Source of the DNA: Prevotella sp.
GTDB lineage: Bacteria; Bacteroidota; Bacteroidia; Bacteroidales; Bacteroidaceae
DNA length: 44,434 nt
Direction: 5' to 3'
NCBI GenBank assembly: GCA_016901395.1
Contig: JAEAMQ010000007.1
Span: 1-44,434, forward strand
Part shown: in pieces, positions 23,663 through 31,314 of the stretch
Numbering within the stretch: position 1 is the stretch's first letter
Layout of the letters: every line of letters begins with the position of its first letter
Program-made: the position numbers and the translations under genes
The notes under the pieces: generated by a model
What the model saw: the letters and a program-made list of their open reading frames with translations, nothing else
Database searches by the model: none
What the model was told of the DNA's origin: nothing

Positions 23663-24037
23663 TTATAAATGATTTTTTATGATTTGGAGACAGGAGTCGA
23701 TATTCTGTAAAATCTCCTCATTGGTAAATCTGAGAACACAGTAGCCTTGTGACTCTAAATAGTTAGTGCGTAGTTGATCCCATTCCATTTGGTTTTGAAG
23801 CTGATGATAACCGCCGTCGGCTTCTATCACAAGCCTTTTGTCCAAACAAATGAAGTCTGCAATGTATATGCCTATGGGATGTTGTCTTCTAAAATGCACA
23901 TCCAACTGATTGCCTCTGATATGTTCCCAAAGAAATTTCTCTGCATCAGTAGGTTTCTTCCTCATTGACCGAGCATTTTGCTTCAATAGGTCGTAATTGA
24001 AAACATCTGCAGTTTTATAGTAGTCTTCTTTTTCCAT
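23663..24037 (-). CDS. DUF559 endonuclease-domain protein (VSR-like PD-(D/E)XK fold)
   Basis: A 124-residue protein matching DUF559, a family related to very-short-patch-repair endonucleases. Family features seen are MRKKPTDAEKFLWEHIR, FRRQHPIGIYIADFICLD (catalytic-type Asp), LVIEADGGYH (acidic residue plus His) and a C-terminal LRFTNEEILQNI. Length is normal for a stand-alone member. The biological role of stand-alone DUF559 proteins is not established. It is the only full gene between two long inverted repeats. Start ATG 24037 is chosen; no promoter is recognisable. It is convergent with porT. Confidence 0.88.
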   Translation of the reverse strand: MEKEDYYKTADVFNYDLLKQNARSMRKKPTDAEKFLWEHIRGNQLDVHFRRQHPIGIYIADFICLDKRLVIEADGGYHQLQNQMEWDQLRTNYLESQGYCVLRFTNEEILQNIDSCLQIIKNHL

Positions 24038-24081
24038 CTCATTCTATAAATTGATAATTTCTTCTCTATTAGCTACAATTC

Positions 24082-24180
24082 TCATTTCTTATCAAAGCCA
24101 AATGCTGTATATCCAGTTAAATCGACAGTTTGTCTCCCACAACCTATTGCAGGGATTTCTACCGGTTTTACACGATCTAC
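24082..24180 (-). pseudogene. Decayed coding fragment inside the DUF559 element
   Basis: A minus-strand frame ending in TGA at 24082-24084 reads VDRVKPVEIPAIGCGRQ and then TVDLTGYTAFGFDKK, which looks like real protein. Upstream, after a one-base shift, it continues into NVIPNKYGM-type sequence starting in the arm (MLDKQMAANR). I do not recognise the parent protein. It may be chance; the protein-like composition is the only support. Confidence 0.3.
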
Positions 24181-24183
24181 CCC

Positions 24184-24540
24184 TTAGTTAGCATATAGTG
24201 TCCATACCATATTTGTTTGGAATGACATTTCTATTTGCGGCCATCTGTTTATCTGGCATATAGCTCCCCTCTCCCTACGGGGAGGGGGTAAGGGGGGCGA
24301 GGCTTATTTTCATCTTCCCGTTTTGGTCCACAGGAATATCCTTGCCGTCAATTTTTTCTTTAGTTAGCATATAGTCTCGCATACCATATTTGTTTGGAAT
24401 GACATTTCTATTTGCTGCCATCTGTTTATCCAGCATATAGCTCCCCCTCTCCCTACGGGGAGGGGGTAAGGGGGGTGAGGCTTATTTCCATCTTCCCCAC
24501 AAACAACCCCATCTTCCCGTTTTGGTCCACGGGAATGTCC
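24184..24540. repeat. 176-bp tandem duplication covering the arm and the 3' end of the phosphatase gene
   Basis: Copy 1 (24184-24359) and copy 2 (from 24360) both start TTAGTTAGCATATAGT and both contain the right arm and the phosphatase 3' coding end (KDIPVDQNGK). Copy 1 lacks 21 bp that in copy 2 lie between two CATCTTCC direct repeats. Copy 2 is the one joined to the functional gene. Confidence 0.8.
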
Positions 24541-25304
24541 TTGCCGTCAAGGTTTTTGACGTAGCGGAGAGCCTGGAAATAGGTGTGGCTGTGGCCGCCA
24601 AGCACTAAGTCGATGCCACGGGTATGAGAGATAAGCATCTGGTCGCCCATGCCCTGTTCTTCCCAGCCCAGATGGGAGAGGCATACCACGAGGTCACATT
24701 TCTTGCGACGAAGGAGGTCAGCTGTCTGCTGAGCACTCTTGATGGGGTCGAGATATTCGGTCTGCTCATAGTTTTCGCGCCCCACCAATCCCTCAAACTC
24801 CGGTCCAAGACCGAACACGCCGATTTTCAATCCGTTGCGTTTGATGATGATGTATGGCTTTACAATCTTGTCTAATCCATATTGATGAAACTTGTAGTTG
24901 GCGCAGACCACCGGACATTTCAGTGCTCCGAGCACACGGGCGAGGTTTTTCAGTCCGTAGTCGAACTCATGGTTGCCTATGGTGAGGGCATCATAGTGCA
25001 TCTGATTCATAAGCCCCACCTCTACATCACCTTTGAACAGTGTGTAGTAAGGAGAGCCTTGCGAGAAGTCGCCACTGTCAAACAATAGCAGTCCGGGGGT
25101 CTTCTGGCGCTCTTGTTCCAGCATGGCGATACGTCGGATGAAACCGCCGCGTCCTGCCAACATCGTGTCGGCAAGGTTTTGGCTCTGTGGCATGATACAG
25201 CTATGCACGTCGTTGGTATGAAGGATCACTAACTCTTTCTGGGCAAACAGAGTGCCTGCCAACAGACTGAATATGGATAAAATGATAGTTCTTATGGTTC
25301 TCAT
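24453..25304 (-). CDS. Metallophosphatase: N-terminal half of a split 5'-nucleotidase
   Basis: A 283-residue exported protein (signal peptide about 1-21, cut after LFAQ) with the calcineurin-like metal-site motifs LHTNDVHS, DSGDFSQGSPY, TIGNHEFDYG, LSHLGWEEQ and GGHSHTYF. It corresponds to the catalytic N-domain of UshA-type 5'-nucleotidases; the C-terminal substrate domain is encoded by the upstream gene, whose stop overlaps this start by four bases (ATGA). The last nine residues (SLTPLTPSP) and stop codon come from the palindromic arm, which has replaced the native end after VGKMEI. The catalytic part is intact, so it is likely functional in nucleotide scavenging in the periplasm. Confidence 0.9.
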   Translation of the reverse strand: MRTIRTIILSIFSLLAGTLFAQKELVILHTNDVHSCIMPQSQNLADTMLAGRGGFIRRIAMLEQERQKTPGLLLFDSGDFSQGSPYYTLFKGDVEVGLMNQMHYDALTIGNHEFDYGLKNLARVLGALKCPVVCANYKFHQYGLDKIVKPYIIIKRNGLKIGVFGLGPEFEGLVGRENYEQTEYLDPIKSAQQTADLLRRKKCDLVVCLSHLGWEEQGMGDQMLISHTRGIDLVLGGHSHTYFQALRYVKNLDGKDIPVDQNGKMGLFVGKMEISLTPLTPSP

Positions 25305-26071
25305 TCGTCTACAATCTTTATTCTTCCTTCCACCTCGCGGTCTACAATGATGCCCTTGGCGGTACAGTTACGGAAATAATTGGTAATCAAATCGCGTACA
25401 TTGTCTTGTTTCCCCTTGGGCGAATGCACATCGGTGCCACTCTTGAAAGCGGTCATCTGGTCATTGCCCTGAGCCAGATAGTCTAACGTCACCACCCTAT
25501 AGGCTTTGTTCTCATCCACCGGTGCACCGTCGATCAGGGCTTTCAGCAACTTCCCATCCTTTGAGATGACCAGTTCCACCCCATGGCTCACTCCCTCGCC
25601 ACCACGCATGGCAATCTGGCGGAAAAGCTCCATCACCTTGTTGCCGGAAAGCGTGAGAAAGCAGATTTTGTTTTCAAACGGGGCCACATCGAGGATGTCA
25701 CCCAGAGTGACAGGCCCTTGTGCGAGGGCGGCTCGGATGCCTCCCATGTTGTAAACGGCAAATTCGGGATGCTCTTGATAGGTACTGCCTGCGCTCATCA
25801 GAATGTCGGTGAGCAGGTTGGACAATGGACTTTCGGGCCGACGGCTGAACATGTAGTGCGACACCTGGCCTACCACGGGTGTCATCAGACTGTCTACTTC
25901 ATGACGATAGGGCTGGATAAAAGCCATGGCAGCAGCATCGGGACGAGCGTCATATCGCTTGTCTACCACGATACGGGTGCGTGATATGGAGGTCATGGTG
26001 TAGTGTGTGCGGCATGATGCAGCAGAGAGTGCCACCACCACGAGCCCCATGAATATCATCTTTTGTTTCAT
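25301..26071 (-). CDS. 5'-nucleotidase C-terminal-domain lipoprotein
   Basis: A 256-residue lipoprotein: signal peptide with lipobox LSAASC (Cys20). The rest is the 5'-nucleotidase C-terminal domain: SPLSNLLTDILMSAG, FAVYNMGGIRAAL (the N-x-G-G-I-R substrate motif), VTLGDILDVAPFENK and YRVVTLDYLAQGNDQ. With the overlapping downstream gene it forms a split 5'-nucleotidase. ATG 26071 is chosen because the promoter at 26095-26126 puts the transcription start near 26089, which rules out the longer starts at 26125 and 26092. Confidence 0.92.
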   Translation of the reverse strand: MKQKMIFMGLVVVALSAASCRTHYTMTSISRTRIVVDKRYDARPDAAAMAFIQPYRHEVDSLMTPVVGQVSHYMFSRRPESPLSNLLTDILMSAGSTYQEHPEFAVYNMGGIRAALAQGPVTLGDILDVAPFENKICFLTLSGNKVMELFRQIAMRGGEGVSHGVELVISKDGKLLKALIDGAPVDENKAYRVVTLDYLAQGNDQMTAFKSGTDVHSPKGKQDNVRDLITNYFRNCTAKGIIVDREVEGRIKIVDE

Positions 26072-26094
26072 ATTATTGCATATCATATTCATTG

Positions 26095-26126
26095 CAAAAT
26101 TAACTTTTTTCCAAGAAAGGAGCAAA
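26095..26126 (-). promoter_or_regulatory. Promoter of the split 5'-nucleotidase operon
   Basis: Minus-strand TTTG (26123-26126), 20-base spacer, TAATTTTG (26095-26102). Decides the start of the lipoprotein gene. Confidence 0.75.
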
Positions 26127-26210
26127 GGTGTTAGTTAGTTTTAACGTGGAACTATGTTGCCTGTTGTAGAATATATGGACTGAAAGCCAGACAAGACTAT
26201 TCTTGATAGA

Positions 26211-26245
26211 CAAAAAAAGACCCAGCCACGAGTGGCAGAGTCTTT
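26211..26245 (-). terminator. Terminator of rplS
   Basis: On the minus strand GACTCTGCCAC, loop TCG, TGGCTGGGTC and seven T. Confidence 0.85.
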
Positions 26246-26272
26246 CCATTGGATTGTCGTCGGATGTTCTTG

Positions 26273-26632
26273 TTACTCCGCGGTAATTGTACGTTTTTCC
26301 TTAATACGTGCAGCCTTACCTGTGAGATTGCGCAGGTAGTAAAGCTTAGCACGACGTACCTTACCACGCTTGTTCACATCGATGTGGTCGATAGCCGGAG
26401 ATTCGATGGGGAAAATACGCTCCACACCAATCGTTCCAGACATTTTACGCACCGTAAAACGCTTCTTGTCACCGTGACCACTGATACGGATTACAACACC
26501 ACGATAGAGCTGGATACGCTCTTTGGTACCTTCGACGATTTTGTAAGCGACAGTAACAGTGTCACCTGCTTTGAACTCAGGGAACTTCTTGCCGGTTGCA
26601 AATGCTTCCTCAGCAACTTTAATTAAATCCAT
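26273..26632 (-). CDS. rplS: 50S ribosomal protein L19
   Basis: A 119-residue ribosomal protein at the 30S-50S interface. Family words are [49 protein letters not shown] and the basic [14 protein letters not shown]. Start ATG 26632 (MDLIKVAEE) is the family start; the longer frame from 26695 includes leader. It has its own -7 promoter box (26721-26728) and a strong terminator, so it is transcribed alone. Confidence 0.97.
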   Translation of the reverse strand: MDLIKVAEEAFATGKKFPEFKAGDTVTVAYKIVEGTKERIQLYRGVVIRISGHGDKKRFTVRKMSGTIGVERIFPIESPAIDHIDVNKRGKVRRAKLYYLRNLTGKAARIKEKRTITAE

Positions 26633-26720
26633 TGTTTGATTATTAAATATTGTTTGTCGTTCCAACTCAACATGGCATGAAGACTCTTCCTCCAACCAGC
26701 GGTTAAGCCGAAAAGCCCTG

Positions 26721-26728
26721 CAAAGGTA
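26721..26728 (-). promoter_or_regulatory. -7 element of the rplS promoter, inside a hairpin
   Basis: TACCTTTG on the minus strand. It lies between GAAAAGCC and GGCTTTTC, which can pair. No clear -33 element. Leader about 80 bases. Confidence 0.5.
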
Positions 26729-26852
26729 CGGCTTTTCAGGCGATTATCATGTATGAGGAACTTAAAAACTTGTGTTTTTTAACATAATAAGGCGTAGAAT
26801 AGGCGTTTTTTCAAGTCCAAGGTCTTGAAATTCAGTGGGAAAGCCTAACTCT

Positions 26853-27155
26853 TCATCGCCGTTCCGGTTCATCTTCATAATTGATGGAGGCATCCACGTC
26901 GCCATGAAAAGCGTCTCGCAGGTCTTTCCAGTCTTGAAAACCAGCAAAAAGAGACAATCGGTCAAGGGCTTCGTTGGATAACTTGCGCTTGCCGGTCATT
27001 ACATCCCATAGCTTTTTCAGCGAAGAGCTGCTGAGGTGGATATGACGCTTGGACAATGCTGCGGAAAGGTGGTCAAAGTCACTTGCCAGCTGATGAGGCT
27101 CTTGCTTCATTTTCTTTCCTACTTCTGCCAAAAGAAGTCTTAAGTCGCGTTTCAT
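26853..27155 (-). CDS. Small protein of unknown function, helix-rich
   Basis: A 100-residue soluble protein (MKRDLRLLLAEVGKKMKQ...) that I do not recognise by name. It is predicted helical; the stretch LSSSSLKKLWDVMTGKRKLS followed by NEALDRLSLFAGFQDWKDLR resembles a DNA-binding helix-turn-helix with a trailing helix, but this is only impression. The acidic tail DVDASINYEDEPERR is polar. It has a TAACTTTG box at 27190-27197, 35 bases before the ATG, which supports it as a real, separately transcribed gene. An overlapping frame at 26762-26965 is a shadow. Confidence 0.6.
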   Translation of the reverse strand: MKRDLRLLLAEVGKKMKQEPHQLASDFDHLSAALSKRHIHLSSSSLKKLWDVMTGKRKLSNEALDRLSLFAGFQDWKDLRDAFHGDVDASINYEDEPERR

Positions 27156-27189
27156 TTTTCTATCTATGATTCCCTTAAATTTTTCGATG

Positions 27190-27197
27190 CAAAGTTA
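27190..27197 (-). promoter_or_regulatory. -7 element before the small unknown gene
   Basis: TAACTTTG on the minus strand; -33 region weak. Confidence 0.45.
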
Positions 27198-27319
27198 CAA
27201 ATTAATTTGTATAGCAGCCTCTTTTTTTTCAGATATAAATGAGGATAAAATAAAAAAATATGTTGGCTCGGAAAGTCTCGATTTTAGCGATTATAGTCAT
27301 AGTCTTTTGTCCCAAGCCT

Positions 27320-27900
27320 CACAGTTTCCCCTCACGGAAATAGCGGAAACAATGGAAATCATGTCAATCCTCGTAATCATAGAATTCACGGAAACACGCT
27401 CCGCGTGGACAAAACCCATAGACGATTTACCATTGTCTGTTTGAGCAATAAGAAGATTTCTCCGCACCGCTGCGCGGTATCTCAGAATATCAGGAGAATA
27501 TTTTTTTCTCTTTCTGGCTCACGCGATGGCAAATGTTCATCACAAAATATCCTTCTCCCTTGCTCCGCAAGTTTTTATCTGAGAATATCCCACTGTGTAG
27601 CGAACAGCGTAACCTCTGCGAGATAATATCGTTGCGTGAGCCAATCTGTGCCATCTGCGGCATCTGCGAGCGAAATTCGTTGTTGAGATATGTAGTAGAG
27701 GTATTAGGTTATAAGGTGGGCAGGGTTCCGTTTTATCCGCAGGCCGCTGGCGGCCCTTTGTGAAATCGGAATATGCCGGATGGTTCTGTTTCTTCCGTTT
27801 TATCCGTTGTTCAAAAAAAGATATTGCGTTTATTGCGTTATTTTTTCTCACGGAGGTATCGGAAACAACGGAAACACGCTTCGTGTGAAATGAGCAGAGA
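27320..27900. repeat. Dispersed hairpin-rich repeat array, plus orientation
   Basis: About 27320-27665 is a full unit of the family at 1-800 (same order: ACACGCTCCGCGT, CCGCTGCGCGG, TTGCTCCGCAAG, TGTAGCGAACAGCGTAAC). About 27780-27900 repeats the unit end. The frames here are repeat translation, not genes. It ends in hairpin copy B. No gene is supported between 27156 and 28126. Confidence 0.75.
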
Positions 27901-27905
27901 GATAT

Positions 27906-27940
27906 TGCCGTTGCGGGCATTCACGGGGAATGCCCCTACA
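27906..27940. repeat. Palindromic hairpin at the end of the array (copy B)
   Basis: Same stem as copy A (GGGCATTC/GAATGCCC) and same flanks, with one change in the outer flank. The ~25 bases before it also match copy A. Confidence 0.75.
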
Positions 27941-27994
27941 ATGTTAACGGCAATTCCCACCGTGTACCTCGTTGCTGGATAACGCCGGATAGTG

Positions 27995-28030
27995 ACTCCT
28001 CCCCCGTGGGGGAGGGTTAGGGAGAGGTGT
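27995..28030. mobile_element. Solo arm of the GC-rich palindromic family
   Basis: ACTCCTCCCCCGTGGGGGAG followed by GGTTAGGGAGAGGTGT. It sits about 100 bases upstream of the formyltransferase gene, just before its promoter box. Confidence 0.55.
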
Positions 28031-28091
28031 AATTTATTCCCCTCTCCCGCAAAAAGCCTTCCTGTTCGTCTGCAATGTCTAATCTTTTAGC

Positions 28092-28099
28092 TACCTTTG
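28092..28099 (+). promoter_or_regulatory. -7 element of the AICAR formyltransferase promoter
   Basis: TACCTTTG, 27 bases before ATG 28127; supports that start over 28097. Confidence 0.6.
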
Positions 28100-28126
28100 C
28101 ATCAGGATTTAATCATTCACTCAAAC

Positions 28127-29308
28127 ATGAAAGAATACGCACTCAAGTACGGATGCAATCCGAATCAGAAACCTGCTCGCATTTACACGGAGCAGGGAGA
28201 GCTGCCTGTGGAAGTGATCAATGGCCGTGCCGGTTACATCAACTTCATGGATGCCCTCAACAGTTGGCAATTAGTTAAGGAGCTGAAAGCTGCCACGGGC
28301 CTTCCCGCTGCCGCCAGTTTCAAGCACGTGTCTCCTGCAGGTGCCGCTGTGGGACTTCCTCTGAGCGACACGCTGAAGAAAATCTATTTTGTCGACGATG
28401 TTGACTTTGAACTTACCCCGCTGGCCAATGCCTATGCTCGTGCACGTGGTGCCGACCGCATGTGTTCCTACGGTGATTTCTGTGCACTGAGCGACCCCTG
28501 CGATGAGGCCACGGCTCTACTCATCAAACGTGAGGTAAGCGATGGTGTTATTGCTCCCGGCTATACTCCGGAGGCCCTGAAAATCTTGCAGGAGAAACGC
28601 AAGGGTACTTACTGCGTTATTCAGGTGGATCCCAACTATACGCCCGCTCCCATAGAGCACAAGCAGGTGTTTGGTGTGACTTTCGAGCAGGGACGCAACG
28701 AGGTGAATCTCAACGATCCGGCCCTCTTTGAGAATATCCCCACACAGAACAAAACCTTTACCGAGGAAGCCCTGCGCGACTTGAAGATAGCACTTATCAC
28801 ATTGAAATATACTCAGAGCAACAGCGTGTGCTACGTGAAAGATGGTCAGGCCATAGGCATTGGTGCGGGACAGCAGAGCCGCATTCACTGCACCCGACTT
28901 GCCGGAAGCAAGGCAGACGAATGGTGGATGCGCCAAAGTCCGAAAGTGCTCAACTTGCCGTTTAAGGAAAATATCCGTCGTGCCGACCGTGACAATACCA
29001 TCAATGTCTATCTCTCTGAGGAGGCTGACGATGTGTTGCGAGAGGGCGCCTGGCAGCAGTTCTTCACCCGTCAGCCCGAACCGTTTACACGTGCAGAACA
29101 GAAAGAGTGGATTGCTCAGAACACGAAGGTGTCTCTTGGTTCAGATGCTTTCTTCCCCTTTGGCGACAACATAGAGCGTGCTCATAAGAGCGGTGTGGAG
29201 TTTATAGCACAGGCTGGGGGTAGCATTCGTGATGACAATGTGATTGAGACTTGCGACAAGTATGGCATTGCCATGGCGTTTACAGGAGTAAGACTGTTTC
29301 ACCACTAA
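28127..29308 (+). CDS. AICAR formyltransferase without the IMP cyclohydrolase domain
   Basis: A 393-residue cytosolic enzyme of purine synthesis that formylates AICAR with 10-formyl-tetrahydrofolate. It matches only the AICAR transformylase part of PurH: LKYGCNPNQKPAR, INFMDALNSWQLVKEL, the catalytic SFKHVSPAGAAVG (Lys-His pair), CSYGDFCALSD, IGIGAGQQSRIHC and SDAFFPFGDNIERA. The N-terminal IMP cyclohydrolase domain of bifunctional PurH is missing. Bacteroidetes commonly have such a short form in addition to a full PurH; whether that is so here cannot be seen. Start ATG 28127 (MKEYALKYG) follows a promoter box. Confidence 0.93.
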   Translation: MKEYALKYGCNPNQKPARIYTEQGELPVEVINGRAGYINFMDALNSWQLVKELKAATGLPAAASFKHVSPAGAAVGLPLSDTLKKIYFVDDVDFELTPLANAYARARGADRMCSYGDFCALSDPCDEATALLIKREVSDGVIAPGYTPEALKILQEKRKGTYCVIQVDPNYTPAPIEHKQVFGVTFEQGRNEVNLNDPALFENIPTQNKTFTEEALRDLKIALITLKYTQSNSVCYVKDGQAIGIGAGQQSRIHCTRLAGSKADEWWMRQSPKVLNLPFKENIRRADRDNTINVYLSEEADDVLREGAWQQFFTRQPEPFTRAEQKEWIAQNTKVSLGSDAFFPFGDNIERAHKSGVEFIAQAGGSIRDDNVIETCDKYGIAMAFTGVRLFHH

Positions 29309-29523
29309 ATAAAGGTAAGAGGGTAAAAAGGTAAAAAAGTAAATGAAGGAATATGGTTAATAAATAAATAGGAAGTGATAGATTAGCGAATGAATACGAT
29401 GAGGATGCCGTATTAAAGCATTCCCCTCCTCTCAACACTTCTCTTTCAATCTCTATTATCCCTTTACCTTTTTACTCTTTTACCCTTTCACCCTTTTATT
29501 TTTTACTCTTTTACTTTTATTGT

Positions 29524-29718
29524 ATGGACGATTTTGACAAGATATTGGAAGATGGCATCACCTTCAAGGGGGCTCCGAAAGGCGGACCGAAGGAAGATAA
29601 GGTGAAGACCAAAGCCAAGAAGAAAAAGTATATTACAGGTGCGCACGGCTCCGGCTCAGCCAAGCAGAAGGCCAAGTACCGTGAGCAACGGGCCAACCGT
29701 AAGTCGCAAAAGAAATAA
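29524..29718 (+). CDS. Small lysine-rich protein of unknown function
   Basis: A 64-residue protein: an acidic start (MDDFDKILEDGITF) followed by a strongly basic region (KVKTKAKKKKYITGAHGSGS, then KQKAKYREQRANRKSQKK). No named family is recognised. Support for coding is the coherent charge pattern, codon use like its neighbours and a hairpin terminator 32 bases after the stop. A frame on the opposite strand (29517-29780) covers the same DNA but is cysteine/phenylalanine-rich and looks like a shadow. A nucleic-acid-binding role is possible from the charge only. Confidence 0.55.
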   Translation: MDDFDKILEDGITFKGAPKGGPKEDKVKTKAKKKKYITGAHGSGSAKQKAKYREQRANRKSQKK

Positions 29719-29749
29719 CGGGCATCTCTGTGAGCGTCCCGTCTAAAGG

Positions 29750-29793
29750 AAAAGCCTACCCATTCCGCTCTTGGAGGCATGGGTATGGCTTTT
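29750..29793 (+). terminator. Terminator after the small basic protein gene
   Basis: AAAAGCCTACCCAT pairs with ATGGGTATGGCTTTT. The stem would also work on the minus strand. Confidence 0.65.
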
Positions 29794-29866
29794 GGGTTGT
29801 TGGCTTTCGCTGTAGAGGGTTAGCCGCAGTAAAGTGGGGTAGAGGGCATTCTATTTTCTAAGTATC

Positions 29867-30220
29867 CTATTTTCTAAGTATCTTTTCCATAGCCCGTCCT
29901 TTGGCCAATTCGTCGATGAGTTTGTCCAGATAGCGAGTCTTACGTATGAGTTCATCCTCGATTTCCTCCACACGATAGCCACAGATGACACCCTTGATGA
30001 GTGAGGCATTGGGATTGAAATGTGGTGCTTCGTTAAAGAAAGTGCGGATATCTACCTTCCGCTCCATCTGTGCGGCCATTGTCTGGTCGTCATAACCAGT
30101 AAGCCAAAAGATGATTTCATTCACTTCGGCTTGTGTTCGCCCTTTGCGCTCTGCTTTGTTGATGTAAAGCGGATAAATAGCGGTAAAGGGCATGGTAAAG
30201 AATTTTTCCCAGTTGGTCAT
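29867..30220 (-). CDS. DUF2200 family protein
   Basis: A 117-residue protein matching DUF2200 ([48 protein letters not shown], and the end [18 protein letters not shown]). No activity is established for the family. It begins five bases after the stop of the SRPBCC gene, so the two form an operon. Confidence 0.85.
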   Translation of the reverse strand: MTNWEKFFTMPFTAIYPLYINKAERKGRTQAEVNEIIFWLTGYDDQTMAAQMERKVDIRTFFNEAPHFNPNASLIKGVICGYRVEEIEDELIRKTRYLDKLIDELAKGRAMEKILRK

Positions 30221-30225
30221 ACGCT

Positions 30226-30690
30226 TTATGTGTTGTTGCCGGAGACCATGAAGTCGAATGCTCCCCGACGAAGATTAATCTGATATTCCATCCATGCCTT
30301 GAGACAAGCCAGAAAGTTGGCCCAACCTTCGGTGTTGCCTGTCAACCAGGCGAGTCCGGCCTCATTGTTGGTCATGCCTGTTTCCTCAACGCGGACCACT
30401 GTGGAGCCGTTTGACAGCTGTTCCAAGGCTATTTTCACCATCAACTCCTCGCCGCTGGAAGCATCCCAGGCGAAGTGGATGAGGTTGTGTGGCCTTATCG
30501 TCTTCACTCTCACGGGAATATCGATGGGAAACTCAGGAAATTGCCAGTAGACAGTTTTCCCGTTTTCCAGACGTGCCGACCCCTTGGAAATGAAATAGTT
30601 TTTCATTTGTTCTGGGTTGACAATGGCTTCATAAACCTTTTCTGCCGACTTGGAAATCTGTATGGCAACTTTAATCTTTAGCTTATCCAT
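30226..30690 (-). CDS. SRPBCC (AHSA1-like) domain protein
   Basis: A 154-residue protein of the START/Bet v1 fold: [20 protein letters not shown] at the N-terminus, [20 protein letters not shown] in the middle, and the terminal helix [20 protein letters not shown] typical of AHSA1-type members. Such proteins bind small hydrophobic ligands or act as stress-related partners; the ligand is unknown. It shares an operon with DUF2200, five bases away. No clear promoter. Confidence 0.85.
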   Translation of the reverse strand: MDKLKIKVAIQISKSAEKVYEAIVNPEQMKNYFISKGSARLENGKTVYWQFPEFPIDIPVRVKTIRPHNLIHFAWDASSGEELMVKIALEQLSNGSTVVRVEETGMTNNEAGLAWLTGNTEGWANFLACLKAWMEYQINLRRGAFDFMVSGNNT

Positions 30691-30713
30691 ATTGTAGGGT
30701 TATATTTTAAGAG

Positions 30714-31314
30714 TTACTCGTTTGCCATCTGCTCAATGCCAAGCTGAACCAACGAGGGTAGGAATGTGGCCTGGCTGCCCGGATTACACATTGCTTGCCT
30801 ATGGCCTATCTGTTTTTTATGTAATTTTTTAATTTCTTCATCAGCAACTTTTTTGCTTATGGTTTTTATTTCAATGGCTTTGTGCATCAGAGTGCTTTGG
30901 TCCAGACTAAGCACGGTTGTTGCTATCGAAACAGACTTGTCCTCACCTTCAACCGTATTGGTTGTCACGATTTGGTTATCGGCCAGCTTCCACGTTCCTC
31001 TCACAATGTCTCCTTCACTCTCACCTTCCATGATTTCTATACTCAGGTAGGTGTCGTCAGCTCTGAATTGGGTATAATTGATATCATTAAATACTTCGCT
31101 ATTGGGTCATCTGATTCCTGTGAGACTCTTTTCCAAGTACCAATGAGTTGTGCGGAGTCAATTGTAGGTGCACTGTCAGATAGTTTTGCATGTTCTGACG
31201 ATTTGTCAATGCTCTCTGTGTTTAGGGCTACTGTTTTTCCTTTTTTTCTGATTTGGTCGAGCAGCCTGAGACTATTGCCACGTTCATCAGAAAGCCTGTG
31301 ATGATATGCTTCAT
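30714..31314 (-). pseudogene. Lipoprotein with lipocalin-like domain, broken by two single-base frameshifts
   Basis: From ATG 31314 the frame reads MKHIITGFLMNVAIVSGCST, a lipoprotein signal with lipobox VSGC, then stops after KSEKKEKQ. Loss of one A in a GGAAAAACAG run shifts the frame; the next part (VALNTESIDKSSEH... to LIGTWKRVSQESDDP) is open one frame over and again stops. A second missing base (CCAATAGC for CCAAATAGC) restores SEVFNDINYTQFRADDTYL, EIMEGESEGDIVRGTWKLAD and so on to the stop at 30714. With two bases restored a complete protein of about 200 residues results. The GTWK...GTWKL pattern suggests a lipocalin-like fold. Both lesions are single A losses, so sequencing error or slippage should be considered. 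Confidence 0.75.

Larger units (their letters stand above)
23477..24482. mobile_element. Candidate element: DUF559 nuclease gene between long inverted arms
   Basis: Left arm 23478-23535 and right arm 24424-24481 are inverted with only two mismatches in 58 bp; with one further base on each side they begin AGCCTC and end GAGGCT. Inside is a DUF559 nuclease gene (23663-24037), a decayed coding fragment, and an extra right-type arm at 24246-24304. The same GC-rich core occurs as non-autonomous copies elsewhere in the window. That the nuclease mobilises the arms is inference. Confidence 0.6.

Noticed and set aside
24246..24482. Terminator function of the GC-rich arms for the phosphatase operon
   Set aside because: Strong hairpins are present but no T-run follows on the minus strand; termination there cannot be claimed.
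29517..29780. 87-codon minus-strand frame opposite the small basic protein
   Set aside because: Phe/Cys-rich, crosses the terminator hairpin, and the plus-strand frame has the more protein-like charge pattern.
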